A stretch of DNA of 64,000 nt, from the NCBI RefSeq assembly GCF_015841355.1, contig NZ_CP064908.1, positions 310,001-374,000 on the forward strand, read 5' to 3'. The position numbers were made by a program, and so were the translations under genes. Shown here piece by piece: positions 37,487 to 46,278 of this stretch (its first letter is position 1; the number at the start of each line of letters is the position of its first letter). This DNA comes from Synechococcus sp. CBW1107. Its GTDB lineage: Bacteria > Cyanobacteriota > Cyanobacteriia > PCC-6307 > Cyanobiaceae. Below the pieces are notes generated by a model. It saw nothing but the letters and a program-made list of their open reading frames with translations, was not told the origin of the DNA and did not search any database.

Positions 37487-38467
37487 ATGACCCAAGCTCC
37501 CGAAGCCCCTGTGGCCCCGCGGCCTGAGGAGAGCGCCGCCCTCTCGATGGCCCCGGCCGGCAAGGCCCTGCTCTTCGACTACCGCCAGGCGGCCAATCCG
37601 GTGCGGCGCGGACTGACCGAGCCGATTCCGGAGGGACGCTGGGGCCCTGAACTGCACGCCAGCGGCCCCAGCGCCATCCTTCCCCTCGATCTCAGCAGCG
37701 AGCTGGGCTGCCGGGGACCGGCCACCAGCCCGGCGCTGAGCGCCAACTTCATCCGCATCCTGGCCGGTGAGTCGATCAGCGCCGGAGCCAACGCCACCAG
37801 CTTCCTGTTTTATGTCTGGCGTGGTGCCGGCCACTGCCGCAGGCCGGCCGGTGCCCTCGGCGGTGCGGTGGATCAGGAGTGGAGCCAGGGAGATCTGTTC
37901 GTGCTGCCCTGCGGTGAGGCGGCCCAGCTGGACGCCCGTGAGGAGAGCGTTCTCTACTGGGTCCACGATGCACCCCTGCTCGCCCACCTGGGAGTGAGCG
38001 CCGATCAGCCCCGCTTCGAGGCCACCCATTACCCAGGCGAATGGCTGCGGCGGGAGCTGGCTGCCCTGGCGGCGGATCCCAGCAGCGCCCGCAGCAACCG
38101 GCTCAGCCTGCTGCTGGCCAACACGGACCTGCCCTCCAGCCGCACCGTGACCCACACCCTCTGGGCCATGTACGGACTGGTGCCGGCGGGGGCCGTTCAG
38201 CCCCCCCATCGCCACCAGTCGGTGGCCCTGGATCTGGTGATCGCCTGCGCCCCGGGCTGCGCCACCCTCTCGGGGCCAGAGCTCAATCCCGACGGCACCA
38301 TCCGCAACCCCGTGAGGATGGAGTGGGAACCGGGTGCCGCCTTCGTGACCCCGCCGGGCCACTGGCACGGCCATGTGAATGACAGTGGTGAGGATGCCCT
38401 GCTGCTGCCGATTCAGGACGCCGCACTGCACACCTACCTGCGCAGCCTCGACATCCGCTTCACCTGA
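37487..38467 (+). CDS. Cupin-domain protein (gentisate dioxygenase-like)
   Basis: The 326-residue protein has two cupin barrels. The N-terminal one has AGANATSFLFYVWRGAGHC and WSQGDLFVLPCG; the C-terminal one has PPHRHQSVALDLVI and WEPGAAFVTPPGHWHGHVND, whose histidines could bind iron. The layout resembles gentisate 1,2-dioxygenase-type bicupins. No aromatic degradation genes accompany it, so the substrate is unclear. Confidence 0.72.
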   Translation: MTQAPEAPVAPRPEESAALSMAPAGKALLFDYRQAANPVRRGLTEPIPEGRWGPELHASGPSAILPLDLSSELGCRGPATSPALSANFIRILAGESISAGANATSFLFYVWRGAGHCRRPAGALGGAVDQEWSQGDLFVLPCGEAAQLDAREESVLYWVHDAPLLAHLGVSADQPRFEATHYPGEWLRRELAALAADPSSARSNRLSLLLANTDLPSSRTVTHTLWAMYGLVPAGAVQPPHRHQSVALDLVIACAPGCATLSGPELNPDGTIRNPVRMEWEPGAAFVTPPGHWHGHVNDSGEDALLLPIQDAALHTYLRSLDIRFT

Positions 38468-38505
38468 TCGGTTCGGTGGCCGGAGGTCTGACAGGGCGCT
38501 GGGGC

Positions 38506-40434
38506 TCAGGCATGTCCGGCCACAGGCACAGCCGGCTGAGCGCCGGATCCGGCAGGGAGAGCACCCGTGGCTTCGAAGCGATCGACGATCTCCCGGAATT
38601 CCTCGCCCCCGAGGGTTTCCTGCTCGATCAGCCGGTCGACCAGCTCATCCATCAGCGCACGCCGGGGGCGCAGCAGGTCCAGCGCCTGCTCCAGGGCATG
38701 CTGCGAGAGCTGACGCACCTGAAGATCGATCTGACGGCCGGTGGATTCGGCGTAGCTGGGGCGGGTGTGGAGCAGATCACGGCCGAGGAACACCTCATGG
38801 CCATCGCCCTCCAGGGCCACCTGACCGAGGGGTGAGAAGCCGTAGCGGGTGACCATCTCGCGACTGATGCGGGTGGCCATCTGCAGATCGCCCGAGGCAC
38901 CCTGGGTGATCTCGCTGGGTCCGAAGACCACCAGCTCGGCGGCGCGGCCGCCCATGACCACCACCAGACGGGCCTGCAGGTAGGCCTTGCTGATCAGTCC
39001 TGAATCGAGGATCTCCTCATCGGGCATGGTGCGGGCGAAGCCTCCGACACCGCCGGAGCGGGGCAGCAGGGTCACCTTGTCGAGCTTGTCGGCATGGGGC
39101 ACCAGGCAGCTGAGCAGGGCGTGGCCGATTTCGTGGTAGGCGATCAGGCGCTTCTTGGCGCTGTCCTGCAGCGGAGCCACCGCCAGGCCCATGGTGATGC
39201 GTTCCAGGGCGTCGCTGAGGGCCTGGTCGTCGATGCTGCTGCGATGGCGGCGGGCGGTGAGGATGGCCCCCTCATTGAGCAGGTTGGCCAGATCGGCGCC
39301 GGAGAACCCCGGGGTACGCGCCGCCCAGGTGCTCAGCGACACCGAGGGATCGAGGGGGCGGCTGCGGGCATGCACCGCCAGGATCGCTTCGCGGCCACGG
39401 CGGTCAGGCAGGTCCACCTGGATCTGGCGGTCAAAACGGCCCGGCCGGGTGAGGGCCACATCGAGCACATCCGGGCGATTGGTGGCCGCGATCAGGATCA
39501 CACCGGAGTTCTGCTCGAAGCCATCCATCTCCGTGAGCAGCTGGTTGAGGGTCTGCTCCCGCTCGTCGTTGCCGCCACCGATGCCGGCGCCGCGCTGGCG
39601 CCCCACCGCATCCACCTCATCGATGAAAATGATGCAGGGAGCCTTTTCCTTGGCCCGCTTGAACAGATCGCGCACCCGGCTGGCACCCACCCCCACGAAC
39701 AGCTCCACGAACTCCGAGGCCGCCATCGAGAAGAAGGGAACCCCGGCCTCACCGGCGATCGCCTTGGCCAGCAGGGTCTTGCCGGTGCCGGGCGGTCCCA
39801 CCAGCAGCACCCCACGGGGGATCTTGGCGCCAAGGGCCGTGAAGCGCTCCGGCTGGCGCAGGAAGCTGACCACTTCCTGCAGTTCTTCCTTGGCCTCATT
39901 GATGCCGGCCACGTCCTCGAAGCGGACGCTGACCGAGCCCTCCGGCTGCAGGCGGGGCTGGCTGCGGCCGAACCCCATCGCCTTGCTGGCCACCTGGGAG
40001 GAGCGGCGCAGCAGCAGGGTGAGCCCACCCAGCAGCAGCACCACCAGCAGCACGTTCACCAGCAGTCCGGCGGTGGCGTCGTCCTGGCGGTCATCCCGGA
40101 CGGTGAGCGGGACGCGGCTCTGCTCGGCGGTGCGCAGCAGCAGCGAATCGTTGGCGAAGACGGGCACCCGTGTGGTGCGGCCGTCCTTGAACTGCACCTG
40201 CACCTCCCGCTGCCGGGGCGAGAGCTCCAGTTCCTTGATCGTGCCCCCCTCGATCAGCTTCAGCAGCTCGCTGTAGGAGGGGGGCGGTTCCGACCGGCCC
40301 ACAAGTCGGCCCATCAACCCTCCCTCCCGCGCCGTGCTGGACGGTGGAGTGGCCTCCGGCTGGGCCGGCGTCGCGGCCAGAAGGGCACGGGCACCCTCCG
40401 GCCAGAGAGGGAGCACCGGACGCGGGCTGCTCAC
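38506..40434 (-). CDS. ftsH: ATP-dependent zinc metalloprotease FtsH
   Basis: FtsH degrades membrane and soluble proteins and in cyanobacteria includes the photosystem II D1 repair proteases. The 642-residue product from GTG 40434 has a periplasmic/lumenal stretch, a helix ([20 protein letters not shown]), the AAA+ domain (GPPGTGKT near 211, [15 protein letters not shown], the second region of homology [20 protein letters not shown]), and the zinc protease motif HEIGH near 433. The frame continues upstream across rpmF, so the true start is uncertain; the first transmembrane helix is weak with the chosen start. Confidence 0.92.
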   Translation of the reverse strand: MSSPRPVLPLWPEGARALLAATPAQPEATPPSSTAREGGLMGRLVGRSEPPPSYSELLKLIEGGTIKELELSPRQREVQVQFKDGRTTRVPVFANDSLLLRTAEQSRVPLTVRDDRQDDATAGLLVNVLLVVLLLGGLTLLLRRSSQVASKAMGFGRSQPRLQPEGSVSVRFEDVAGINEAKEELQEVVSFLRQPERFTALGAKIPRGVLLVGPPGTGKTLLAKAIAGEAGVPFFSMAASEFVELFVGVGASRVRDLFKRAKEKAPCIIFIDEVDAVGRQRGAGIGGGNDEREQTLNQLLTEMDGFEQNSGVILIAATNRPDVLDVALTRPGRFDRQIQVDLPDRRGREAILAVHARSRPLDPSVSLSTWAARTPGFSGADLANLLNEGAILTARRHRSSIDDQALSDALERITMGLAVAPLQDSAKKRLIAYHEIGHALLSCLVPHADKLDKVTLLPRSGGVGGFARTMPDEEILDSGLISKAYLQARLVVVMGGRAAELVVFGPSEITQGASGDLQMATRISREMVTRYGFSPLGQVALEGDGHEVFLGRDLLHTRPSYAESTGRQIDLQVRQLSQHALEQALDLLRPRRALMDELVDRLIEQETLGGEEFREIVDRFEATGALPAGSGAQPAVPVAGHA

Positions 40435-40518
40435 AGGGTTCTGCTTCTGGAGCGAGCTTAGCGATTTGACGAAAGGCCTCACGACAGCGGAAGATCGTTG
40501 TTTGGCTGATCGTGCGGG

Positions 40519-40698
40519 ATGGCTGTTCCCAAGAAGAAAACCTCCAAGGGCAAGCGCAATCAGCGCCATGCCCACTGGAAGGCGAAGGCAGGAGTGGCCG
40601 CCCGCAAGGCGATGTCGCTCGGTAAGGCCGTGCTGAGTGGCCGTGCCCAGGGCTTCGTGTATCCGATCGACGAATCCGAGGACGACAGCGAGAGCTGA
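40519..40698 (+). CDS. rpmF: 50S ribosomal protein L32
   Basis: This 59-residue basic protein starts [20 protein letters not shown] and ends in an acidic tail. It is a canonical cyanobacterial L32 without zinc-binding cysteines. It is divergent from ftsH, with 84 bases between the chosen starts. An imperfect inverted repeat (GAGCAC... GTGCTC, 40697-40728) follows the stop and may act as a terminator. Confidence 0.95.
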   Translation: MAVPKKKTSKGKRNQRHAHWKAKAGVAARKAMSLGKAVLSGRAQGFVYPIDESEDDSES

Positions 40699-40749
40699 GC
40701 ACCGCTCAGATCGCTCAGGGCAGTGCTCAACGGGATCCTCCCGGCTTGA

Positions 40750-41751
40750 TCAGGTTGAGTCGTGCGCCGGACCGCTCCAGATGCAGCGCCGCTGGCCATC
40801 GAGTCTGATCAAGGCCGTGGCGGCCGGCGATTCCTCCGCTTGACCTGCCAGCCCATCCTGATAGAGCTCAGGGGGCAGTGAAGTCAGAGTGGCCCGTACC
40901 ATCGCCGCCACCTCCGAAGCCCGGAGGGCCTGCCCAGACGACCGGCGCTGGCGCGCCTCAGCCTGGAGCCGCCAGCGCAGCGGCAGGCTCCAGCGCACCG
41001 GTCTGAGCAACCAGAGCCCATCGAGCTGAGTCCAGAGCGGCTGGTAGTGCTGCAGGTTCCGATCCCAGCGGGGCAGCCAGGCCAGCTCCTCCGCGCTGAG
41101 CGGGTGGCTCCACTTCATCTGGGGCCTTGCCATCGCCGTGCGCAGGGCAGCCTCTCCCAGGGCCCGGCAGCCCACCAGCCAGCCCTCCAGCACCAGCACA
41201 TCGACGGCTTCGAAGCGGCGCCAGCCGGCCCGATCCCCCTGACCTGCGAGCAGGCGTTTGTCGAAGCGGGGCAGCCGCAGCGGTTCGCCCGAGCGCCAGC
41301 GGCGCAGGCACTCCAGCAGCAGCGGCACGTCGTGGCTGCCGGGTGGAACGCGGCTCACCCCGAAGGGATTTCCCGCCAGCCGTTGCAGCCTCTGCTCGAA
41401 CGGCAGGTAGGCGTCATCGATCGAGACCACCACCAGGCGCAGACCGAGGCTGGGGGCCAGCCGTTCCAGCTCCCGGCCCAGGGTGGTCTTGCCTGCGCCA
41501 ACCGGCCCGTTCAGTCCGATCAGCCGCGGAGGCCGCCGGCCGGCGCCGCCACCGTCAGGCCAGGGGAGGCAGCTGCTGAGCAGAGGCAGGATCAGGCCCC
41601 AGAGCAGGCTGGGGTGGGGCGGGCCCTGCCAGGCCCCGAGCCGCTGACGCCACTCCTCCTCCCAGGCGAAGGGATCACTGACGCCACAGCGGGCCAGCAG
41701 CCGGCGGTGGGGTTCCGGCGGGAAGCACCAGGGCCGGTGAGGGGCGCTCAA
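40750..41751 (-). CDS. D-glycerate 3-kinase, plant/cyanobacterial type (GLYK)
   Basis: The 333-residue protein has a P-loop kinase domain: Walker A GLNGPVGAGKTT, then VVSIDDAYLPFEQR, GNPFGVSRVPPGSHDVPLLL, RLPRFDKRL, and VLVLEGWLVGCR. These match the GLYK family, which phosphorylates glycerate at the end of photorespiration. The TTG at 41751 overlaps the ycf20 stop. It belongs to a three-gene operon with ycf20 and a CbbY-like phosphatase. Confidence 0.83.
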   Translation of the reverse strand: MSAPHRPWCFPPEPHRRLLARCGVSDPFAWEEEWRQRLGAWQGPPHPSLLWGLILPLLSSCLPWPDGGGAGRRPPRLIGLNGPVGAGKTTLGRELERLAPSLGLRLVVVSIDDAYLPFEQRLQRLAGNPFGVSRVPPGSHDVPLLLECLRRWRSGEPLRLPRFDKRLLAGQGDRAGWRRFEAVDVLVLEGWLVGCRALGEAALRTAMARPQMKWSHPLSAEELAWLPRWDRNLQHYQPLWTQLDGLWLLRPVRWSLPLRWRLQAEARQRRSSGQALRASEVAAMVRATLTSLPPELYQDGLAGQAEESPAATALIRLDGQRRCIWSGPAHDST

Positions 41752-42092
41752 GAGCCGAGCTTGAACCCTTCCAGCACCACGGCGTAGACCACCCCGATGC
41801 GCAGGTTGTCGCAGAGCACCCAGCCCAGGGAGGGTTCGCCCCGGACCCAGTGGCTGCGCAGGCGAGCCACCAGCTCCACCAGCACCACCACCAGCAGCAC
41901 CATCAACGGGCGTGGACCCACCTGATAGAGCACAAAGGAGGTGACGTTGTTGCCGGCGAACAGTCCGAGCAGCAGGGCGAGCAAGGCCAGGCTGCGGTGG
42001 CGCCAACTGCCGCGCCATCCGGAGAGAGCCGTGCGGCCGCTGCTCTCCAGAGCCTGCTGCAGGCGGGTGGATTGCACGGGCAAGGGGCTCAT
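41748..42092 (-). CDS. ycf20: Ycf20 / DUF565 family membrane protein
   Basis: The 114-residue protein has the Ycf20 layout: STRLQQALESSGRTALSGWR, a hydrophobic span (LALLALLLGLFAGNNVTSF), a second one (PLMVLLVVVLVELVARL) and the C-terminal NLRIGVVYAVVLEGFKLGS, which is diagnostic. Plant homologues affect non-photochemical quenching. Its ATG overlaps the stop of the CbbY-like gene (ATGA), and its stop overlaps the kinase start. Confidence 0.85.
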   Translation of the reverse strand: MSPLPVQSTRLQQALESSGRTALSGWRGSWRHRSLALLALLLGLFAGNNVTSFVLYQVGPRPLMVLLVVVLVELVARLRSHWVRGEPSLGWVLCDNLRIGVVYAVVLEGFKLGS

Positions 42093-42865
42093 GGCACGGG
42101 TGGCAACTGCTCCAGGTAGGAGAGCGTGATCAGGCCGCCGGCACAAGCTGGTCCCTGCAGCACCCTGGTGGGCGCCATGGGCTCGCCCAGGCCGTCGGTG
42201 AGGCTCGAGGCGGACCTGAACAGCGAGACCGAGGCCTGGCTGAAGGCGGCACTGAGGGTCACCAGGCAGCGCAGACCGGCTGCGGTGGCCGCGGCCAGGC
42301 CCGCCGGGGAATCCTCCAGGGCCACGGCCTGGCCGGGCTCCACTCCCAGGCGCTGGAGGGCCAGGACGTAGGCCTCGGGATCGGGCTTCTTGGCGGCCAC
42401 GTCGTCCGCGCAGACGCGCAGCGGCAGCCACCGGCTCTGGTCGCTGAGCTGGTTCTCCAGCAGGGCGGCCACTGCTTCGCGACCGCTGGTGGTCACGATC
42501 GCCTGCTGAAGGCCGGCCGCCGCCGCCGCCTCGATCAGGCGTCGCACACCCGGACGCAGCTGAACCTCACCAGCCACCACCAGCTCGCGGTAGTGGACCT
42601 GCTTGGCCTGGTGCAGGGCGTCCAGCAGCGACCCCTCAGGCTCCTCGCCCTGCTGACGCCGAAGGAACCGGCGCAGACGTTCACGCCCGCCGCTGATCGC
42701 CAGCAGCCCGATGTAGGTGGAGCGGTCCCACCGCCAGGGCAGGCCATGCTCCGCGAAGGCCCGGTTGAAGGCGATCCGGTGACCGTCAAGTTCGGTTTCG
42801 GCCAGCGTGCCGTCCACGTCCCAGAGCAGGGCGCGCAGGGAACCCTGGGCGGCACGGACTTGCAT
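42089..42865 (-). CDS. HAD-family sugar-phosphate phosphatase, CbbY-like
   Basis: This 258-residue HAD hydrolase has motif I LLWDVDGTLAETE, motif II AIVTTSGREAV, the lysine of motif III in AKKPDPEAY, and motif IV ALEDSPAGLAAA. The pattern and length fit the CbbY group, which removes the inhibitor xylulose 1,5-bisphosphate. Glycerate kinase lies two genes downstream, so a carbon-recycling role is plausible, but phosphoglycolate phosphatase activity cannot be excluded. Confidence 0.78.
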   Translation of the reverse strand: MQVRAAQGSLRALLWDVDGTLAETELDGHRIAFNRAFAEHGLPWRWDRSTYIGLLAISGGRERLRRFLRRQQGEEPEGSLLDALHQAKQVHYRELVVAGEVQLRPGVRRLIEAAAAAGLQQAIVTTSGREAVAALLENQLSDQSRWLPLRVCADDVAAKKPDPEAYVLALQRLGVEPGQAVALEDSPAGLAAATAAGLRCLVTLSAAFSQASVSLFRSASSLTDGLGEPMAPTRVLQGPACAGGLITLSYLEQLPPVP

Positions 42866-42887
42866 CCGCCGAGGCTAGGAGCTGGAG

Positions 42888-44816
42888 GTGAGCCGATCAG
42901 AATGGATCCCAATCCCCGAGGTTCCCCTGTCCTTCACACCGCCCGAGCAGCGCTGGCAACTGCCCACCCCCCTGCCGCCCAGCCAGGACGACGTCCAGGC
43001 CAGGGGGATGGCGGCCCTCGAGCTGCCGCCGGAATTGCTGGCGGTGCTGCGCCGTCGGGGCTACGACAGCCCCGAGGCGATCAGGGACCTGCTGGAGCCC
43101 CCCGCCGCCCCCGATCCCCGGCTGCACTTCGCCGATCTGGACGTGGCGGTGCGGCGGCTCGTGCGGGCCTGTGCCGAAGCTGAGACGGTCGCGATCTGCG
43201 GCGACTACGACGCCGACGGCATGACCAGCACGGCCCTGCTGGTGGGGGTGCTGGAGCGGCTGGGAGCCCGGCCGCAGGCCGCCATCCCCAGTCGCCAGGA
43301 GGAGGGCTACGGCCTCAACACCGGCATGGTCGAACGCCTCCAGGACGAGGGGGTGGGCCTCCTGGTCACGGTCGACAACGGCATTGCCGCCCGGGAAGCC
43401 CTGGATCGGGCCCGCGATCTGGGGATGGAGGTGATCCTCACCGATCACCACAGCCTGCCCGCGGAGTCACCGCCCTACCTGGCCCTGCTCCATCCGGCCT
43501 GCACTCCCCAGGGCTCCCCCTACCGGGGCCTGGCGGGGGTCGGGCTGGCCTACCTGCTGGCGATGACGCTGGCCACCGAGCTGGGCCGCGCCGATGCCAC
43601 CGCCATGGCTCTGGATCTGTTCTGCATCGGCACAGTGGCCGACATGGCCCCCCTGCTGGGGGTGAACCGGCGCTGGCTGCGCGATGGCCTCCGGCAGCTG
43701 CACGCGTCGCCCCTGCCCGGCCTGCAGGCGCTGCAGAGACTGGCGGGCCTGGGGGATGGCCCCCTCGATGCCACGGCGGTGGCCTTCAAACTGGCCCCGC
43801 GCATCAACGCCGTGGGGCGGCTGGGGGATCCCGCTCTGGTGGTGGATCTGCTCACCACCGGTGACCGCGACCGCGCCATGGCCCTGGCCCAGGACTGCGA
43901 GGCCCTCAACCGTCAGCGTCGAGAGCTCTGTGAGGCGATCGAGGCGGAGGCGGTGGCCCTGGTGGAAGCCGATGGGCCCGAGCCCAGCCCCTTTGTGCTG
44001 CTCGCTCAGACCCACTGGCATCACGGAGTGATCGGCATCGTGGCCGCCAGGCTGGTGGAGCGCTATGGCCTGCCCGTGGCCCTGCTGGCCGGCGAGGGGG
44101 GAGGAAAACTGCGGGCGTCGGTGCGGGCGCCCAGGGGATTTGCGGTCGATCAGGCCCTGAACCATTGCAGCGCCCTGCTGGAGCGCCATGGCGGCCATCC
44201 CGCCGCCGGCGGCTTCACCGTGAAGGCGGAACGGCTGGCCGATCTGCATGAGCGGCTCAACGGACTGGCGGCCAGCTGGCTGGGCGACCGGGGCAGTGGC
44301 TCGCCGGTGGAGCCGGAGGCCTGCCTGGCCCTGGATCGCATCGGCCGTGGCTTCTGGCGCGACCTGCAGCGGCTGGAGCCCCTCGGGGCGGGGCTGCCGG
44401 CGCCGGTGTTCTGGAGCAGCGCCTGCCGGGTGATCAGCCAGCGGCTGCTGCGGGGCGGCCACCTTCAGCTGGAGCTCGAGCAGCAGGGCCGTCGCGTGCG
44501 CGCGATCGCCTGGCGCTGGCAGGGGGAAGGCACCGTGCCGGAGCTGGTGGATGTGGCCTTCCGCCTGCGCAGCGACAGCTGGCAGGGGGAGGAGCGCCTG
44601 CAGCTGGAACTGGTGGGGTTGCGCGGCAGTGGCGGCGGAGATGTGCTGCTCAGACGGCGCCAGCGCTCGTACTGGTGCCGGCGTCAAGGGGATGGCGTGC
44701 TGATCCGCAACGAAGAAGGCCGGGAACTCCAGGTGGAGCTCCCGGCACTGGATCAGCCGGCCTACCTGCGCGCCCTCATCGACGAGGCCGCCCTGGCGCT
44801 GGGGCTTCAGGCCTGA
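42888..44816 (+). CDS. recJ: Single-stranded-DNA-specific exonuclease RecJ
   Basis: RecJ is the 5'-3' exonuclease of recombination and mismatch repair. The 642-residue product has the DHH motifs: AICGDYDADGMTSTA, LVTVDNGIAA, LTDHHSLP and the DHHA1 segment with APRGFAVDQAL and HGGHPAAGGFTV. The start is a GTG at 42888. It is divergent from the CbbY operon, and its end is six bases from the end of psb30. Confidence 0.92.
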   Translation: MSRSEWIPIPEVPLSFTPPEQRWQLPTPLPPSQDDVQARGMAALELPPELLAVLRRRGYDSPEAIRDLLEPPAAPDPRLHFADLDVAVRRLVRACAEAETVAICGDYDADGMTSTALLVGVLERLGARPQAAIPSRQEEGYGLNTGMVERLQDEGVGLLVTVDNGIAAREALDRARDLGMEVILTDHHSLPAESPPYLALLHPACTPQGSPYRGLAGVGLAYLLAMTLATELGRADATAMALDLFCIGTVADMAPLLGVNRRWLRDGLRQLHASPLPGLQALQRLAGLGDGPLDATAVAFKLAPRINAVGRLGDPALVVDLLTTGDRDRAMALAQDCEALNRQRRELCEAIEAEAVALVEADGPEPSPFVLLAQTHWHHGVIGIVAARLVERYGLPVALLAGEGGGKLRASVRAPRGFAVDQALNHCSALLERHGGHPAAGGFTVKAERLADLHERLNGLAASWLGDRGSGSPVEPEACLALDRIGRGFWRDLQRLEPLGAGLPAPVFWSSACRVISQRLLRGGHLQLELEQQGRRVRAIAWRWQGEGTVPELVDVAFRLRSDSWQGEERLQLELVGLRGSGGGDVLLRRRQRSYWCRRQGDGVLIRNEEGRELQVELPALDQPAYLRALIDEAALALGLQA

Positions 44817-44822
44817 ACCCGA

Positions 44823-44930
44823 TCAGAGGGCGCCGCGCTTGTAGAAGAGGATGAAGATCACGGCTGGGCCGGCCAGGGTGATCAGGGCCAGCGCCATGAA
44901 ATTGGCGATCAGATGGAAATCGATTCCCAT
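44823..44930 (-). CDS. psb30: Photosystem II reaction center protein Psb30 (Ycf12)
   Basis: This 35-residue single-helix protein ([20 protein letters not shown], then [15 protein letters not shown]) is the photosystem II subunit Psb30. The length and sequence are typical of the family. It is transcribed opposite to recJ and is divergent from the ykgJ gene at 45046. Confidence 0.95.
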   Translation of the reverse strand: MGIDFHLIANFMALALITLAGPAVIFILFYKRGAL

Positions 44931-45045
44931 GGATGCGGCGCTCGGATAAAGACAGTCCGGTAGGCAGCGTACGGGTCGCGGAGGCCCCAGCCAAGACCGT
45001 TCCCATGCCACTGTGACGCCTTGTCACAGCTGCAGGAGCCGATCG

Positions 45046-45450
45046 ATGGGCGCCGGACCCCACTGGAGCTGCATCAGCGGCTGCGGCGCCTGCTGCCGCC
45101 TGGACCCGGAGCAACGGGGCGAAGCTCTCGAGGCCCTCAGTGAGGAGCAGCGCCGGTTCTACCTCTCGATGGTGGGGGCGGACGGCTGGTGCCGCCACTT
45201 CAACACGGGCTCGAGAACCTGCCGCATCTACGCCGATCGGCCCGAGTTCTGCCGGGTGGGCGCCCTCGCCCAGCTGTTCGCCGTACCGCCCGACCAGGGC
45301 GAGGCTTTCGCGATCGCCTGCTGCCGGCAGCAGATCCGGGAGGAGTATGGAGGGCGCTCGCTCGTGATGCGTCGCTTCGAGCGCTCCACCCGTCAGGCTG
45401 GTGGCCAACCTGCGCGCCCAGCCCCCAGCGAGCACCGCAACCAGCCATGA
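45046..45450 (+). CDS. YkgJ family cysteine cluster protein
   Basis: The 134-residue protein contains the cysteine pattern of the YkgJ family: CISGCGACCRLDP, then WCRHF, CRIYADRPEFCR and a CC pair. Such proteins are thought to bind zinc or an iron-sulfur cluster. ATG 45046 is selected so that the first cysteine lies near the N-terminus. Its stop overlaps the ATG of the first UPF0016 gene. Confidence 0.82.
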   Translation: MGAGPHWSCISGCGACCRLDPEQRGEALEALSEEQRRFYLSMVGADGWCRHFNTGSRTCRIYADRPEFCRVGALAQLFAVPPDQGEAFAIACCRQQIREEYGGRSLVMRRFERSTRQAGGQPARPAPSEHRNQP

Positions 45451-45881
45451 GCGACCCCGTCGATCCGGATCCCGGCCTGAATCACGAGGCCGGCACCAGC
45501 AGCGAGTCCAGTTCGAGCACGGGCCCCGAGACCGGGGCAGGCTCCGAGCCGGAAACCCCCGAGTCGTCGGATTTTGTGGCCGTGGCCGTCACCACGTTCA
45601 CCACGGTCTTTCTCGCCGAGCTGGGCGACAAGACCCAGCTGGCGGCTCTGCTGCTCTCCGCTGAATCCGGACAGCCCGGCGTGGTGTTCGTCGGGGCCGC
45701 CCTGGCCCTGATCTGCTCCAGCCTGGTGGGGGTCCTGCTGGGGCGCTGGCTGGCTGCGGTGCTGCCGGCCCAGCGTCTGGAGCGGATCGCCGGCGTCCTG
45801 ATGGTGTCCCTCGGCCTCTGGCTGGGAGGCCAGGCCGGCCTCGGCCTGCTCCAGCCCGTCCTCGACTTCCCCAATCCCTGA
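45447..45881 (+). CDS. UPF0016/GDT1 family cation transporter, first half
   Basis: The 144-residue protein has a disordered, acidic N-terminal tail of about 45 residues (SSESSSSTGPETG) and then three helices with the transport motif FLAELGDKTQLAALLL. In full-length relatives (TMEM165/GDT1, cyanobacterial Mnx) two such ELGDK(S/T) halves are in one chain and move manganese or calcium out of the cytosol. Here the halves are separate genes 15 bases apart and probably form a heterodimer. Confidence 0.85.
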   Translation: MSDPVDPDPGLNHEAGTSSESSSSTGPETGAGSEPETPESSDFVAVAVTTFTTVFLAELGDKTQLAALLLSAESGQPGVVFVGAALALICSSLVGVLLGRWLAAVLPAQRLERIAGVLMVSLGLWLGGQAGLGLLQPVLDFPNP

Positions 45882-45896
45882 GCCCCCGGCGCCGTC

Positions 45897-46181
45897 ATGC
45901 AGCTCCCGCTCCTGGCCTCCACCTTCCTGACCGTGTTCGTGGCCGAGCTGGGTGACAAGACCCAGCTCACGATCGTGACCATCAGCGGCACCTCCAGCAA
46001 CACCCTGGCGGTGTTCCTGGGCAGTGCCGGCGCGCTGGTGCTCGCCAGCCTGCTCGGGGCCCTGGCGGGCGGCTCTCTCTCCAGCCTGATCCCCACCGAT
46101 GCCCTGCAGCTGGCCGCCTCCCTGGGCTTCCTGGTGATCGGCCTGAGGCTGATCCTGCGCTCCGGAACCGACGCTCCGTAA
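45897..46181 (+). CDS. UPF0016/GDT1 family cation transporter, second half
   Basis: This 94-residue protein has three helices with VFVAELGDKTQLTIVTIS, the second copy of the transport motif. It fits with the preceding gene as the two halves of a manganese/calcium exchanger. Manganese export would protect photosystem II assembly from imbalance; this comes from family knowledge. Confidence 0.85.
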   Translation: MQLPLLASTFLTVFVAELGDKTQLTIVTISGTSSNTLAVFLGSAGALVLASLLGALAGGSLSSLIPTDALQLAASLGFLVIGLRLILRSGTDAP

Positions 46182-46278
46182 AGTTGACCCCGGAGACATC
46201 GATGCCCCGGGGCTTCGCTGCACGCCCCTGCCGGCATCATGCCGCGCGCCTCACCTCCAACTCCGCCCTGACGTTTCG

